Shown here one piece after another: positions 25,558-34,615 of a stretch of DNA of 64,000 nt; position 1 is the stretch's first letter, and the number at the start of each line of letters is the position of its first letter. Both the position numbers and the translations under genes were made by a program. The DNA comes from Hyphomicrobiales bacterium (GTDB lineage: Bacteria > Pseudomonadota > Alphaproteobacteria > Rhizobiales > Rhizobiaceae). The DNA lies in contig UCIT01000004.1 of the NCBI GenBank assembly GCA_900472625.1, forward strand, positions 29,913-93,912, in the 5' to 3' direction. Below the pieces are notes generated by a model. That model did not search any database. It saw only the letters and a list, made by a program, of their open reading frames with translations, and was not told the origin of the DNA.

Positions 25558-25826
25558 TGCATGGCCCGAGGTCTTAATATAATTTCCGCGCCAGTTTCGG
25601 TCGCCACGATCCGGCCTGCCTGCCATTTCGCAAGACCGAGATTAATCAAGCGTTCCAGCGTCGATTCCGCTATAAACGAGACCTCATCATCGACAAGACT
25701 CGTAAGCGCCGCCGCTTCATCGCCGTCAAGATCGTCTATCGAGATGACCAAAGCTATTCCCCCACGACACAATCTCAAAAGTGTAGCACGGCTGCGTGTA
25801 CCTGAAAGCAATTTCGACTGGGTCAA
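25554..25826 (-). CDS. Hypothetical protein
   Basis: Up to 90 residues; start uncertain because only TTG starts are available in the 5' part (25826, or a TTG further in after GGGGGA, giving LVISIDDLDGDEAAALTSLV). The core has an acidic turn followed by helices (VSFIAESTLERLINLGLAKW) and a strand-rich end (GRIVATETGAEIILRPRAMH), similar in layout to a small winged-helix domain. Function unknown. Confidence 0.6.
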   Translation of the reverse strand: MTQSKLLSGTRSRATLLRLCRGGIALVISIDDLDGDEAAALTSLVDDEVSFIAESTLERLINLGLAKWQAGRIVATETGAEIILRPRAMH

Positions 25827-25877
25827 GGCCCGACGCCATGATCGATGGCTGTGGCCCGCCGTGGCTGGTTCCTTGCA

Positions 25878-26035
25878 TCAGCCACGCAACATCGGTTGGC
25901 GCGCGTTTTCTTCCAGCTTTTGTAGCGCCGTTATCACCTCACGCTCGGAGTACGGCTTGCCCACAAAGCCGACTGGAGCCCATTCCGCTGCTCGTTCTTG
26001 CGTTAACACGTCGAGGTTTCGGAACACAAAAAGCG
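25878..26035 (-). pseudogene. Response-regulator 3' remnant
   Basis: The minus strand reads VFRNLDVLTQERAAEWAPVG then FVGKPYSEREVITALQKLEE and ends NARQPMLRG-stop. This is the last third of a receiver domain, with the conserved Lys-Pro and the final helix. The N-terminal two-thirds with the phospho-acceptor Asp are missing, replaced by unrelated sequence upstream. It is divergent from the kinase relic at 26080, the arrangement of the regulator-kinase pairs common in rhizobia. Confidence 0.68.
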
Positions 26036-26079
26036 ATGGAAAGCCCATCTTTGCCGAAGCTTGCCCGCTGTCTCGACGC

Positions 26080-26625
26080 CGTTCGACCCTCTATCCATCG
26101 TTCAAGCGATCGTCTCTCAATCACTGCGAGCATCCGGAACTGTCGCCGACGTCAAAGACGTCATCACCAAGCGAGTGGCAGCTCTCGCCAAGGCTCAAGA
26201 CGTCCTGACGTCGGCGGAGGAACGCGATGGCTGATATAGGCGACGTCGTTTCGAGCGCGCTTGCCCCGCATGACTCGGGGGTGGGACGTTTTGAGATCGA
26301 TGGCCCAACTAGCAGGCTCACGTCGCGCCAAGCCCTCGGACTATCGCTTGCACTACACGAATTGGCCACCAACGCCGCCAAATACGGCGCTCTGTCGGGC
26401 GATAACGGCAAGGTAGAGATCAAATGGAATGTTGAGGAGGATGGCGCGTTTCGGTTCAGTTGGTCGGAAAGCGGCGGGCCACAGGTGTCAGTTCCAACCC
26501 GTGTCGGTTTTGGCTCTCAGCTTATTCGCCGGATGGTGGCACCCTATTTCGACGGGGAAGCATACTTAGATTACGATCCTTACGGTGTCCGTTTCACGCT
26601 TAGCGGAAAGCTGATTAGCAAGTAG
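26080..26625 (+). pseudogene. HWE/HisKA_2-type histidine kinase remnant
   Basis: Two pieces in different frames. At 26092-26221 the plus strand reads FDPLSIVQAIVSQSLRASGT then RVAALAKAQDVLTSAEER, the dimerisation helices of an HWE-type kinase minus the phospho-His box. After a shift near 26221 the frame starting with ATG at 26227 gives DVVSSALAPHDSG, the N box LALHELATNAAKYGALSGDN, SWSESGGPQV and the G2 segment GFGSQLIRRMV, ending in a normal stop. The sensor domain and the His are absent, so the gene is dead, even though the ATPase part is an intact ORF. Confidence 0.75.
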
Positions 26626-26870
26626 ATATCCCGCCTGAGGTTCACCGTTACTGGCCGGACGAGGTCAAGGTGCAGATTGTTTCGGAGAGCCTCCGTCCCG
26701 GCGCGATGGTCAAGAGGGTCGCAGAGCGACCCGGCCTGAAGCCGAACCACCTCTCGACTTGGCGAACGATGGCGCGGCACGCAAGCTCGTACTGCCTGCA
26801 CCGGAGGGAAACGGTGGAGTTCGCATCGGTGACCGTCGGTCCACCCCGTTGCGAAGCCGACTGAATCGAC
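26626..26870 (+). pseudogene. IS66-family orfA (TnpA) remnant
   Basis: Directly after the kinase stop, the plus strand reads YWPDEVKVQIVSESLRPGAM then VKRVAERPGLKPNHLSTWRT, the conserved helix-turn-helix of IS66 OrfA. Its expected continuation KLVLPAPE is in a different frame after 26780, and the partner ORFs tnpB and tnpC are missing. An old, inactive insertion fragment that may have helped to break the kinase region. Confidence 0.7.
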
Positions 26871-27011
26871 ATTGTTATTCTCCCGATTTTTTGCTGAGCA
26901 TCTCAAGAGTGCTTGGCGTCAACGGGGAGCGTGGCGAGGTCGTCGTGAAACGCGAGTGCGGCCTCTACTTCGTAGGCAACACAGTCTAAAAGACCCGAGG
27001 CGGTGGAGGGT

Positions 27012-27362
27012 TTACTCGACATCTCCGTTCGCCTTTTCGATGTTGTATAAGGCTTCGATGGCTGCTTGCTCATCACCAATAAAAGGGATCACGCGAGGCG
27101 TATCATTCTTCCACCGGTTAAGAAAGCCAAACGCCCTACCCGCCTTCTTATCGATCGCAATCTCAAATTGCCCGATGGGCGCTCCGCTTTCCATATCAAA
27201 AGCCAATGCGCAATAGAGGGGAAATGTTTGATAGCCATCGGCCATCAGGACTTTTGCCATCAGGGTTGGACAAATCTCGGCAAGGTTCACCTGTATTGGT
27301 GGCGTCCAGTAAGTCCCGGCTGGCTCATTTTCAGTAGCGGTGGCGATTGGGTCGGCATACAT
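27012..27362 (-). CDS. Hypothetical protein
   Basis: A 116-residue soluble protein from the ATG at 27362, which follows AGGACG. It reads MYADPIATATENEPAGTYWT, then strand-rich sequence (LYCALAFDMESGAPIGQFEI) and a C-terminal helix (DEQAAIEALYNIEKANGDVE). No family recognised. An unusual AT-rich inverted stretch (TTCTTCTTATGTTCTCATAA) lies upstream. Confidence 0.62.
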   Translation of the reverse strand: MYADPIATATENEPAGTYWTPPIQVNLAEICPTLMAKVLMADGYQTFPLYCALAFDMESGAPIGQFEIAIDKKAGRAFGFLNRWKNDTPRVIPFIGDEQAAIEALYNIEKANGDVE

Positions 27363-27573
27363 GGCAGTCGTCCTTTGATGATGACGAGATGAAATCAAAG
27401 CCGCACACGTTCTTCTTATGTTCTCATAAGCGATATGTCAATCGGATGATCCCCATACCGCAGTGATCGCTTTGCGAACTGCAGACCATTTTTGGACTCA
27501 ACCAATGTCAGTTAGACATCGTTAATTGCACGCGTAAAATAACGTGCCGAGAAGCTCTGCAGCCGAGGATGCA

Positions 27574-27780
27574 ATGTACGTAATCTCAATTGACGATCGT
27601 GGACACGAGCGCAATTTTTTGGCGACAAATCTCTCTTTCGCTGGGCATCTTCTCCAAGCGACTGTCAATGGGTGTCCCAGAGAGTTCGACCTCTCGCAGC
27701 TGCTCGATATCATGGCAGTTGATGATAGCTTAGGACCTGCGTTCCCACAGCGGGCGATGCCTCAAACAAGCCTTTCCTGA
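27574..27780 (+). CDS. Small hypothetical protein
   Basis: A 68-residue protein (MYVISIDDRGHERNFLATNL at the start) with GAGGA five bases before the ATG. It has a short beta hairpin and a helix (REFDLSQLLDIMAVDD). No family recognised. Moderate support only: composition is protein-like and a good ribosome site is present. Confidence 0.5.
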   Translation: MYVISIDDRGHERNFLATNLSFAGHLLQATVNGCPREFDLSQLLDIMAVDDSLGPAFPQRAMPQTSLS

Positions 27781-27878
27781 GACGGATAAACTCGCTCGCA
27801 GATTCGGCTAGCCCGTGAACTTTTCCCGCAGTTTCCAGGGAGAAGTCAGCGATAGCACCACCCCGTGAACCCCTGCCC

Positions 27879-28148
27879 TCAATGGAGTGTAACACCACGT
27901 TTCTGGCTAACCGCGATCAGCTGGCAAATCTCCCTTAGAACAGCTTTGGCCATGTCGTCGTCCTCGGTGCACAGGTATCCGGTGACCGCGACCAATCTGT
28001 CGATTACCGCTCCTATCAGGCCCGCGAACTCCAGGTCGTTCGCGCGAAGCCTCGCCTCGCGTTGTGCCTTCAACGTGTTTAATAACCGAGCGAAGAGCGT
28101 GTGCCGTTCGATCGTTGACATCTCACCGAACTGGCTCAACTCAGCCAT
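27879..28148 (-). CDS. Hypothetical helical protein
   Basis: An 89-residue all-helical protein. ATG at 28148 (MAELSQFGEMSTIERHTLFA) is preferred, although a TTG start at 28172 is open. The middle (ARLRANDLEFAGLIGAVIDR) and C-terminus (DMAKAVLREICQLIAVSQKR) are amphipathic helices, and composition resembles the small stress protein at 6685-6936. No family recognised. Confidence 0.65.
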   Translation of the reverse strand: MAELSQFGEMSTIERHTLFARLLNTLKAQREARLRANDLEFAGLIGAVIDRLVAVTGYLCTEDDDMAKAVLREICQLIAVSQKRGVTLH

Positions 28149-28214
28149 CGTCAACTGCCTGGTCGTCTTCAACGACTGAAAGACCGTGCAGACGTGCTTC
28201 GTGGGTGGCGGCGG

Positions 28215-28592
28215 TCAAAACACATACCCGCAAACCAATCCCCTCACCGTTGCGAGTAGCTGCCGCACCTCGTAAGGCTTTGCCAGATATCGGCAGCCAA
28301 TCGGCAAATCAGACGCAGTGGCCGTCCCGCCTCCGGAAGCGATGATAAGCTTGATCGCAGGCCACCTGCGATGAACGTTGTGAACGAGCGAAATTCCGTC
28401 CATGGCTCCAGGCATGCTGATATCGGAAACGACGGCATCAATACTTGTGTCGTTCTCAAGTATTCCGATCGCGTCGGCTGCATTCATAGCTTCTATGACG
28501 TCGAAGCCAGCGTCTTGCAACTGGGCCGCCATGGTCATCCGGACGAAGACGTCGTCTTCGACGATGAGGACGACAATACGTTCGCAATGCAT
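28215..28592 (-). CDS. Single-domain response regulator
   Basis: A 125-residue receiver-only protein. VVLIVEDDVFVRMTMAAQL gives the acidic pair, the phospho-acceptor Asp is in AVVSDISMPGAMDGISLV, the Ser position is in LIIASGGG, and the Lys in YLAKPYEVRQLL. It resembles receivers that partner with HWE or hybrid kinases. The start is set at 28592; a longer ORF to 28673 has no ribosome site. It is divergent from the general stress gene at 28821. Confidence 0.9.
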   Translation of the reverse strand: MHCERIVVLIVEDDVFVRMTMAAQLQDAGFDVIEAMNAADAIGILENDTSIDAVVSDISMPGAMDGISLVHNVHRRWPAIKLIIASGGGTATASDLPIGCRYLAKPYEVRQLLATVRGLVCGYVF

Positions 28593-28764
28593 ACTCCAGA
28601 CACCTCTCACAACGGAAAAGGAAGATGGCGCGGATACACTGCGATTCAATTCTCCATAGGAGCAAGGCTGCATTGCATTTTTGTTTGGTCAGCGATTAAG
28701 GGCTGACTCCGTCTGAACCGCGTTAACCTGGCGAGCTCAGAATCTCCTGTGTCCCTGGCATCGG

Positions 28765-28789
28765 GGAACCTTGTCGCCGGCCCGTCGTT
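28765..28789 (+). promoter_or_regulatory. EcfG-type promoter, perfect consensus
   Basis: GGAAC, 16 bases, CGTT, 31 bases before the start codon at 28821. Exact EcfG form. Confidence 0.82.
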
Positions 28790-28820
28790 TTGGCGTCATG
28801 GGAGTTCTAGGAGGAGTCCA

Positions 28821-29549
28821 ATGACTAATCTTTACAACGAAACTGCACCGGCTTCGAGCAGTGGTCGCAGCAATCTCACAGCCTTTTTCGACAGTCGCGG
28901 CGACGCGGAAAGAGCAGTCAGCCGCTTGGAAGCCGCTGGCATAGGTCAGGACGCAATCGCACTGATGCCTGGGTATGAAGCCGACAGCGAACCGTCAAGC
29001 GTCGCAGGTGATGATCGAGGCGGCTTCTGGGTGGCCCTGTCGGGCTGGTTCTTCCCGGACGATGATCGGCATGTGTATGCGGAGGGATTGCGACGTGGCG
29101 GCTTTCTGATTTCGGTCCAAGTGGATGACGCGACCCATGATACCGCGCACGACATTCTCGATGACGAGGGCTCGATCGACATCGATGAGCGTGCTGACCT
29201 CTGGCGCTCGGAAGGGTGGGAGATAAGCCGATCAAACGAAGAGTTGGCTCAACGCCAGTATGACAGCAACCAGTTCGCGTCACCGCCGAGCGAGACTGAC
29301 AGCGAAGCAGACGCTGTTGTCGGAACAAATGCAACACCCAATATCAGACGTGCCTCGTCATCGTCCAAGGTACGTTCTTATGACATTGACGAAGCCCTAC
29401 CTGATGATCAGTCGCTGCGGGACGACATTTTACCGACTGGACATCAGCGTGCAGTAGACAGCGACCTCTTGAGAGAGGATCGTGAGCAGGAGGGATCGAA
29501 AGACCCCATGGACGTCTCGCAAATCCAAAATAACGGCTTCCCGCGCTAA
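28821..29549 (+). CDS. General-stress-type protein (17M/YflT-like N-terminus)
   Basis: A 242-residue soluble protein. The N-terminus (SNLTAFFDSRGDAERAVSRL, EAAGIGQDAIALMPGYE) matches the short ferredoxin-like repeat of general stress protein 17M/YflT-type proteins. The second half is acidic and low in complexity (DIDERADLWRSEGWEI, then Ser/Asp-rich), as in rhizobial stress proteins of the YsnF neighbourhood, though no DUF2382 domain is seen. AGGAGGAG precedes the ATG and a perfect EcfG promoter lies above, so stress induction is well supported. Biochemical role unknown. Confidence 0.85.
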   Translation: MTNLYNETAPASSSGRSNLTAFFDSRGDAERAVSRLEAAGIGQDAIALMPGYEADSEPSSVAGDDRGGFWVALSGWFFPDDDRHVYAEGLRRGGFLISVQVDDATHDTAHDILDDEGSIDIDERADLWRSEGWEISRSNEELAQRQYDSNQFASPPSETDSEADAVVGTNATPNIRRASSSSKVRSYDIDEALPDDQSLRDDILPTGHQRAVDSDLLREDREQEGSKDPMDVSQIQNNGFPR

Positions 29550-29635
29550 TCGCTGGCTTGGTCACGTCACCGGCCGACCTGACCACCATCTCGACCTCTC
29601 GTTGGCCGCTGCCAACTCGGAACCGGCAAACCACT

Positions 29636-30082
29636 ATGCTAAAATCGTTCGAACACGTTGGCATGACTGTCAGCGATATGGACCGCACTGTCGGCTTCTA
29701 CCGTGACCTATTGGGTCTCAGCCTGGAGCTTCGAAAGACCACTGTAGACGGCTCTGACCTGGCTTTCTTCGACGCTGGCGGCGGTATGCTCGAGATCATG
29801 GCCCCTCGGGGTGGTGCTAAACGGGCCGCCGACGTTCCGGATGACACCGCGGGGTTACGACACTTGACGTTCCTCTTCGACGATGTCGACACGATTTTTG
29901 CCAAGCTGGAGCGCGCCGGCGTCCAGATCAAAGAGCGGCCACGGCCTGCAGTCCATTCAGAGGTCCTGTATCGCGTAGCTTTCGTACGAGACCCAGACGG
30001 CATCCTCGTAGAACTTGCCGAGCGCACCCGCGGACGTAACGGACAAGGGACGACGCAAAGCCCTGTTAATGCCAGCCTTTAG
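29636..30082 (+). CDS. VOC-family protein
   Basis: A 148-residue single VOC domain: FEHVGMTVSDMDRTVGFYRD with the metal His, LAFFDAGGGMLEIMAPRGG with a Glu, LRHLTFLFDDVDTIFAKLER with the second His, and FVRDPDGILVELAERTRG with the final Glu. This is a complete glyoxalase-like metal site. The ATG at 29636 gives the normal domain start. It lies 86 bp after the general stress gene and is likely co-transcribed with it from the EcfG promoter. Substrate unknown. Confidence 0.88.
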   Translation: MLKSFEHVGMTVSDMDRTVGFYRDLLGLSLELRKTTVDGSDLAFFDAGGGMLEIMAPRGGAKRAADVPDDTAGLRHLTFLFDDVDTIFAKLERAGVQIKERPRPAVHSEVLYRVAFVRDPDGILVELAERTRGRNGQGTTQSPVNASL

Positions 30083-30188
30083 AGTGCCTCCCTAGGCGGC
30101 ACTGCCGAATTTGCGCGGCGAGAACGCAGTAGTCGCACGAAACCATGCTGTGTTTCAAAAAAACGGGTGCCCATGCCCAATTCGGAAA

Positions 30189-30494
30189 CTAGGCGGATAC
30201 GCCGTTACAATCAGTTTCCGGCGACGCCTCCCCGCGGACTTCCTCGATAGCTTTTTCGGCCATTTCGAAGCCTTCCAGACTTCGGCTATAAAGGTGTTCA
30301 CCTCTAACGGTGAGCACGACGCCGCGTCCCGTGCGCTGGAAGAGCCGGACATTGAGGGAAGCTTCGAGCGCGCAAAGTCTTCGGGATAGCGTAGCTTTTG
30401 GAATCCCTGTCGTACGTTCGGCAGCCCCAAGCCCCCCTGCGCGCGCCACAATCACGAAAAGAGCCAGACCATAAAAATCGAGGAAAATCTTCAT
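30189..30494 (-). pseudogene. LysR-family regulator, truncated after the HTH
   Basis: The minus strand encodes the N-terminal winged helix of a LysR regulator (LALFVIVARAGGLGAAERTT, GIPKATLSRRLCALEASLNV RLFQRTGRG region, then a linker helix EGFEMAEKAIEEVRGEASPE) and stops after about 101 residues. Full-length members have around 300 residues; the effector domain is absent and no trace of it is seen downstream. A free LysR DNA-binding domain could still bind DNA but is most likely a relic. Confidence 0.78.
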
Positions 30495-30530
30495 TGCGAC
30501 TATATGGAGGAGTTGGTTCACGAAGTTCAA

Positions 30531-30867
30531 GTCGTTTTACGGAATCGCAGCGACGCGGTGAGCGGCAGGTCGACTGCACCCGTTCTGATTCCAGCCCGTA
30601 ACTTGACCTTCATCGATGCACATCGTGGCCAAAGCTTAGGTGTGTCCGGGGCTGGCTCTAGCAGCGATGGACCGGCAAACCGGGAGGAGTTTACCAATGG
30701 CAGCGGTCACGGTGAATGCAAACGCCCCAAGTATCCGCTCTGAGCCGAACACTACTTAGCGTGTGCAATTTGCCGCGAAAAGGGCGCGAGGTGGCCAACC
30801 GACCCCCGGGCTTTGGATCCGGAGATACCTGGAACTGGTCTTGCCGCCGCCCATATTGCAAGGGGTG
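30531..30867. other. Gene-free stretch
   Basis: No supported gene between the truncated LysR gene and the MFS relic. It probably once held the promoters of this divergent regulator-transporter pair. Confidence 0.35.
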
Positions 30868-32035
30868 AAGAGCACCGCACATGAAACCGCATCAGCGAAT
30901 TTTCTCATTCAGTTCGCGGTGGCGACTTCTCTAGGCGCTCTGGTATGGCGTTTTCTAGATCCACAGCGCAAGTTCGATCGGACCGAAGGAGAACTCGGAC
31001 TCCTTCTCGTATCGCTCTCAACAGGTGTTCTGGCCGGACTGACGTTTTCGGGTCCCCTCATAGAAGCTGGGCGCGCGGGCCAGCGCTTCCGTCACCGTCC
31101 TCGGGGCATCGCTGCTTTTCGCGCTAATCTCTTGGATGCCTAGCGCGTGGTTGGCCGCCCCGGTCATGTTCGCGGCCGGGATATTGAGGGGGGCGTTCGA
31201 GGTTAATGCAAACATAGATACGGATCGTCAAGAGGCTATCCTGATACGGAGAATTATGAGCCGAGTGCACGGTATGTGGAGCGTCGGATTTGACCGCGCT
31301 TGTCGGCTCCGGCATGCGACAGGCCGACGTCTCGATTGAACTGCACAACCTTGCCGTCGTTCTGGTTGTGGCAATCACAGGATCAATCTTCTTTTCGAAG
31401 ATTTCCAATGCACCTGCACGCGCCTGCGGTGACACTGGTGTGGTCCCAACCGTCGCGTTTCCGACACTCGTTGCCTCCCCTTTGCCTGATAGGCGCGGCT
31501 CCCTTACTTGTCGAAGGTGCAGCCGTCGACTGGTCGGCGATCTACATGCGCGACGTCTTCGACGTCGCGCCCTTCATCGGTAGCCTTGCAGTGGCGATTT
31601 TCTATTTTTTAATTGCGAAGGGGCCTCTCTTCACGGACCCCGTGGTGGTCCGGTATGGTCCGCGTCTAGTGGCCGCATGTCTCCTCATCGTTGCCGGTGC
31701 GGGCTGGCGACTGTTGTGTTCGCGCGCCATCCAGCCGCAACACTTATCGGCTTCGCACTCACGGGGCTTGGTTGCTCTTCGGTCTATCCGCTAGCGATCT
31801 CGGCAGCCGCTGGCCGCACCGAAGATCGTCCGCGATCAATGTGGCATCGCTGGGTCAGACCACATTTGTTGTATTCTTCGCAGGTCCGCCGTTACTCGGC
31901 TTTATAGCCGAGCATCTAGGAATTCGGTTTTTTTATGCGGCCGTTCTGTCAGTGATCATCGCCGCGCTATTCTTCACGAAGGAGCTGGAGCGTCGAGCGA
32001 CTATAATCACCGCGCGTGGTCGCGACGGGGATTGA
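30868..32035 (+). pseudogene. MFS transporter pseudogene with multiple frameshifts
   Basis: Membrane segments of one major-facilitator protein are spread over all three plus frames in the right order: LIQFAVATSLGALVWRFLDP and LGLLLVSLSTGVLAGLTFSG, then SAWLAAPVMFAAGILRGAFE, AVVLVVAITGSIFFSKISN, LIGAAPLLVEGAAVDWSAIY with FIGSLAVAIFYFLIAKGPLF, LIGFALTGLGCSSVYPLAIS, and finally TTFVVFFAGPPLLGFIAEHL and FFYAAVLSVIIAALFFTKEL to a stop at 32035. The EGAAVDWSAIYMRD motif resembles YbjJ-like MFS proteins. At least five frame changes are needed, so the gene is long dead. It is divergent from the truncated LysR gene, which probably regulated it. Confidence 0.87.
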
Positions 32036-32365
32036 GTGCCGTTTCTCCGTGAAACCCTTTGCGACGTCGTTCCAGTCCTGCCGGCGTCCAGAGGTAAGAC
32101 CGGAGGGTCATCATCACCGTCAAATCCCGGCGGATATCGAAGTACACCTTGATCGAGTTTCGTCGCCAAAAGCCTGCGCCTGTCGACAAGCCGATCCAAC
32201 AATTTAAGCCGAATAGCCTGTTTTCCAATGTATCGGCGAGTCGGCGCCGTCTGCGACCGTTTGACCGGCGCGGGCCGGTCGCGTTGCGGTGTTCGGACGT
32301 CATTCGAGCGCGACGCCGAGATTGGCGGCCAAATCTAGCTTCACATTAGTATTTCCTAAGCTTCC
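32036..32365. other. Gene-free stretch
   Basis: No supported gene. A minus-strand ORF of 98 codons (32007-32303) overlaps the MFS relic and is very Arg-rich without any domain. The promoter of the GGDEF/EAL gene must lie here. Confidence 0.35.
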
Positions 32366-34144
32366 ATGTCGCATAATGCTGAAAACGAGGACGGTGCGGT
32401 GGAACACAAGCGGGTCTGGACCAACAACGAATTGGAGGATTTGGTTCGCCAGCTCAGCTTAGCGCTTGAGGCGACGCAGCTTGGCATATGGCAGCACAAC
32501 ATCGCCAAGAACCAGACCCGATGGGACGAGCAGCTTCAACGCATTTACGGTGTCGAAAAAGGCCTGCTTGATGTCGTCTGGCTTGAAAGTGTTCATCCTG
32601 ATGATCTCGTTGCGGCGCAAACGATATTCGAGCAAGCCGTCGATTCCCGCTGCGATTACGCGTCGGAGTTTCGGATAGTCACACCTGAAGGATATGTCCG
32701 ACACATACGATCTCGTGCGAAGTTCTTTATCGATGTGAATAGTGATCCATGCTTCATCGGCGCGGAGTGGGACGTCACTGAAGACGTTCTTCGTGCCACG
32801 CAGCTCGCACGAGAGCATGAGGCAGCTGAACGAAGCCGAGCAGAGGCAAGGCACGCCGCCGACCACGATTACCTTACGGGTCTCCGCAACCGGCGCGCTT
32901 TCGACAGGCTCTTAGATGAGGACCTTGGTGACAACGTTACAGAGATGGCCTTAGCCCATATCGATATCGATCACTTCAAGGAAATCAATGACCGTTTTGG
33001 GCACGCAGGCGGAGACAAAGTTCTAAAGCACGTCGCCCATATAATTCGTTCGGTGGTTTCACACGACGAAGTCGGTGTCAGGTTGGGTGGTGATGAGTTC
33101 GCGGTCCTGGTCAAGCAGGGCGCGGAGCGTTTGCACACTGTTGTGACTGCCATACGCGCCGCCCTGGCTTTTCCAGTCGAGATTGATGCTACATCGGTTC
33201 AAATCGAGTGTTCGATAGGGCTCACTACGGCACCTAAGAGCGATGCGAACACGCTGCTTTCTTATTCGGACATTGCCTTGTACGAAGCTAAGCGTAGCGG
33301 TCGTAACAGGGACACGCTGTTTTCTCCGGAAATGGCTGCAAAAGCGGCGGCGAGCAGGTCTATGCTCGAAACAATACGGCGCGGCATCGAGAACAGCGAT
33401 TTTCTTCCCTACTATCAGGTGCAGGTCGATGCCAAGTCGGGGCAGGTTGTAGGGTTAGAGGCACTGGCGCGCTGGGCGTCTCCAGGGGGATTGAGGACGC
33501 CAGTGGACTTTCTGGAACTTGCCGCGATGAACGGTCTCCTGGAGAAATTGGACGACATGATCCTCAGGAAAGTGTTGTCGGACCTCGCTCAATGGACATT
33601 GGCGGATTTGGATCCGCCACGTGTCTCAGTGAACCTTTCGGCCGCTCGCCTCGAGGATCCGACACTACCCCAAAAGCTCGCTCGCCTGTCCATTCCAAAA
33701 GGGCGTGTGAGTTTCGAACTGATCGAGACGATCTTCCTTGATAAACTGAGCAACCAAGCCAAGGCGAACATCGCGGCGATTCGGGACTTGGGCATTGGGA
33801 TCGAAATTGACGACCTTGGCTCCGGACATGCTTCTCTGCTAGGGTTGCTCGAACTTAAGCCGGACCGCGTAAAACTGGACAAGCTCCTCGTTATACCTGC
33901 AGGCCATAACGTCGCTCCACGGACACTCGTCTCCTCTCTGGTGCAAATTGCACGCGCGCTTGGCATCGAAGTCGTTGCCGAGGGCGTAGAGACGGAACAG
34001 CTTGCTGACACCATGGCTAAGCTTGGGGTGGACATTCTACAAGGTTATGCATTTGGCCAACCGCAACCTGCTCAGGAGATCGTTTCCCATTTTCGATCGC
34101 GTGATCCTCACCGACGATCGGCATGTGCGATTATGCAGCCTTAG
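32366..34144 (+). CDS. PAS-GGDEF-EAL cyclic-di-GMP protein
   Basis: A 592-residue cytoplasmic protein for synthesis and/or breakdown of cyclic di-GMP. Residues about 25-140 are a PAS/PAC domain (ALEATQLGIWQHNIAKNQTR, VHPDDL). The GGDEF domain has intact catalytic residues (DYLTGLRNRRAFD, RLGGDEFAVLV). The EAL domain shows GLEALARW, the Glu in SFELIETIFLD, the metal-binding pair in IEIDDLGSGHASLLG, KLDKLLV and VVAEGVETEQL, so hydrolysis is plausible, although TGYSSL is changed to GHASLL. There are no membrane segments. The ribosome site is weak. A short gene follows 19 bp downstream. Confidence 0.93.
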   Translation: MSHNAENEDGAVEHKRVWTNNELEDLVRQLSLALEATQLGIWQHNIAKNQTRWDEQLQRIYGVEKGLLDVVWLESVHPDDLVAAQTIFEQAVDSRCDYASEFRIVTPEGYVRHIRSRAKFFIDVNSDPCFIGAEWDVTEDVLRATQLAREHEAAERSRAEARHAADHDYLTGLRNRRAFDRLLDEDLGDNVTEMALAHIDIDHFKEINDRFGHAGGDKVLKHVAHIIRSVVSHDEVGVRLGGDEFAVLVKQGAERLHTVVTAIRAALAFPVEIDATSVQIECSIGLTTAPKSDANTLLSYSDIALYEAKRSGRNRDTLFSPEMAAKAAASRSMLETIRRGIENSDFLPYYQVQVDAKSGQVVGLEALARWASPGGLRTPVDFLELAAMNGLLEKLDDMILRKVLSDLAQWTLADLDPPRVSVNLSAARLEDPTLPQKLARLSIPKGRVSFELIETIFLDKLSNQAKANIAAIRDLGIGIEIDDLGSGHASLLGLLELKPDRVKLDKLLVIPAGHNVAPRTLVSSLVQIARALGIEVVAEGVETEQLADTMAKLGVDILQGYAFGQPQPAQEIVSHFRSRDPHRRSACAIMQP

Positions 34145-34163
34145 ATTGACAGCAGGTGACGAT

Positions 34164-34475
34164 ATGACGTCTGAAGACACAAAGGCCAGTCTGGCCACCC
34201 TGTTCGCAGAGCGCGTCCCATCGTCACAGGGTGACGCCGATGTCTCTCTCGAAGTCGACAGCTTCACGATGTTCGCGCCACTCGAAGGTGGCGACCTACT
34301 GGCGCGGCTTGCTTTGACCAGCGACGAGACTTTAGACCTCGCCATCAATCCCGTGTGCGCGCTTCGCCTTGCTGCGACCATCCTCGATCTGTTGCACAAG
34401 TCCGGTGACTACGTTGTCGAACTGTCGATTTACGATGGCGCAAGCGGGAACCAAGTTGCGCGCATTCGCCCGTGA
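34164..34475 (+). CDS. Hypothetical protein downstream of the cyclic-di-GMP gene
   Basis: A 103-residue soluble protein (MTSEDTKASLATLFAERVPS at the start) with alternating strands and a helix (PVCALRLAATILDLLHKSGD). The start lies 19 bp after the PAS-GGDEF-EAL stop, indicating an operon and perhaps a linked role. No family recognised. Confidence 0.65.
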   Translation: MTSEDTKASLATLFAERVPSSQGDADVSLEVDSFTMFAPLEGGDLLARLALTSDETLDLAINPVCALRLAATILDLLHKSGDYVVELSIYDGASGNQVARIRP

Positions 34476-34518
34476 ATCTTCGCCGTTGGTTGTCGCTCGA
34501 AAGCTTGACGTCTACCAC

Positions 34519-34543
34519 GGAACATAAGCGCTCTGACGAGGTT
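34519..34543 (+). promoter_or_regulatory. EcfG-type promoter
   Basis: GGAAC, 16 bases, GGTT, about 70 bases upstream of the YciE-like start at 34616. Confidence 0.68.
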
Positions 34544-34615
34544 GCATAACCATCGTCGTGCACGATGGCTTGGCTTTTGGCGTGCCGGCACGCTAATATT
34601 GGAAGGCAGAATGAT

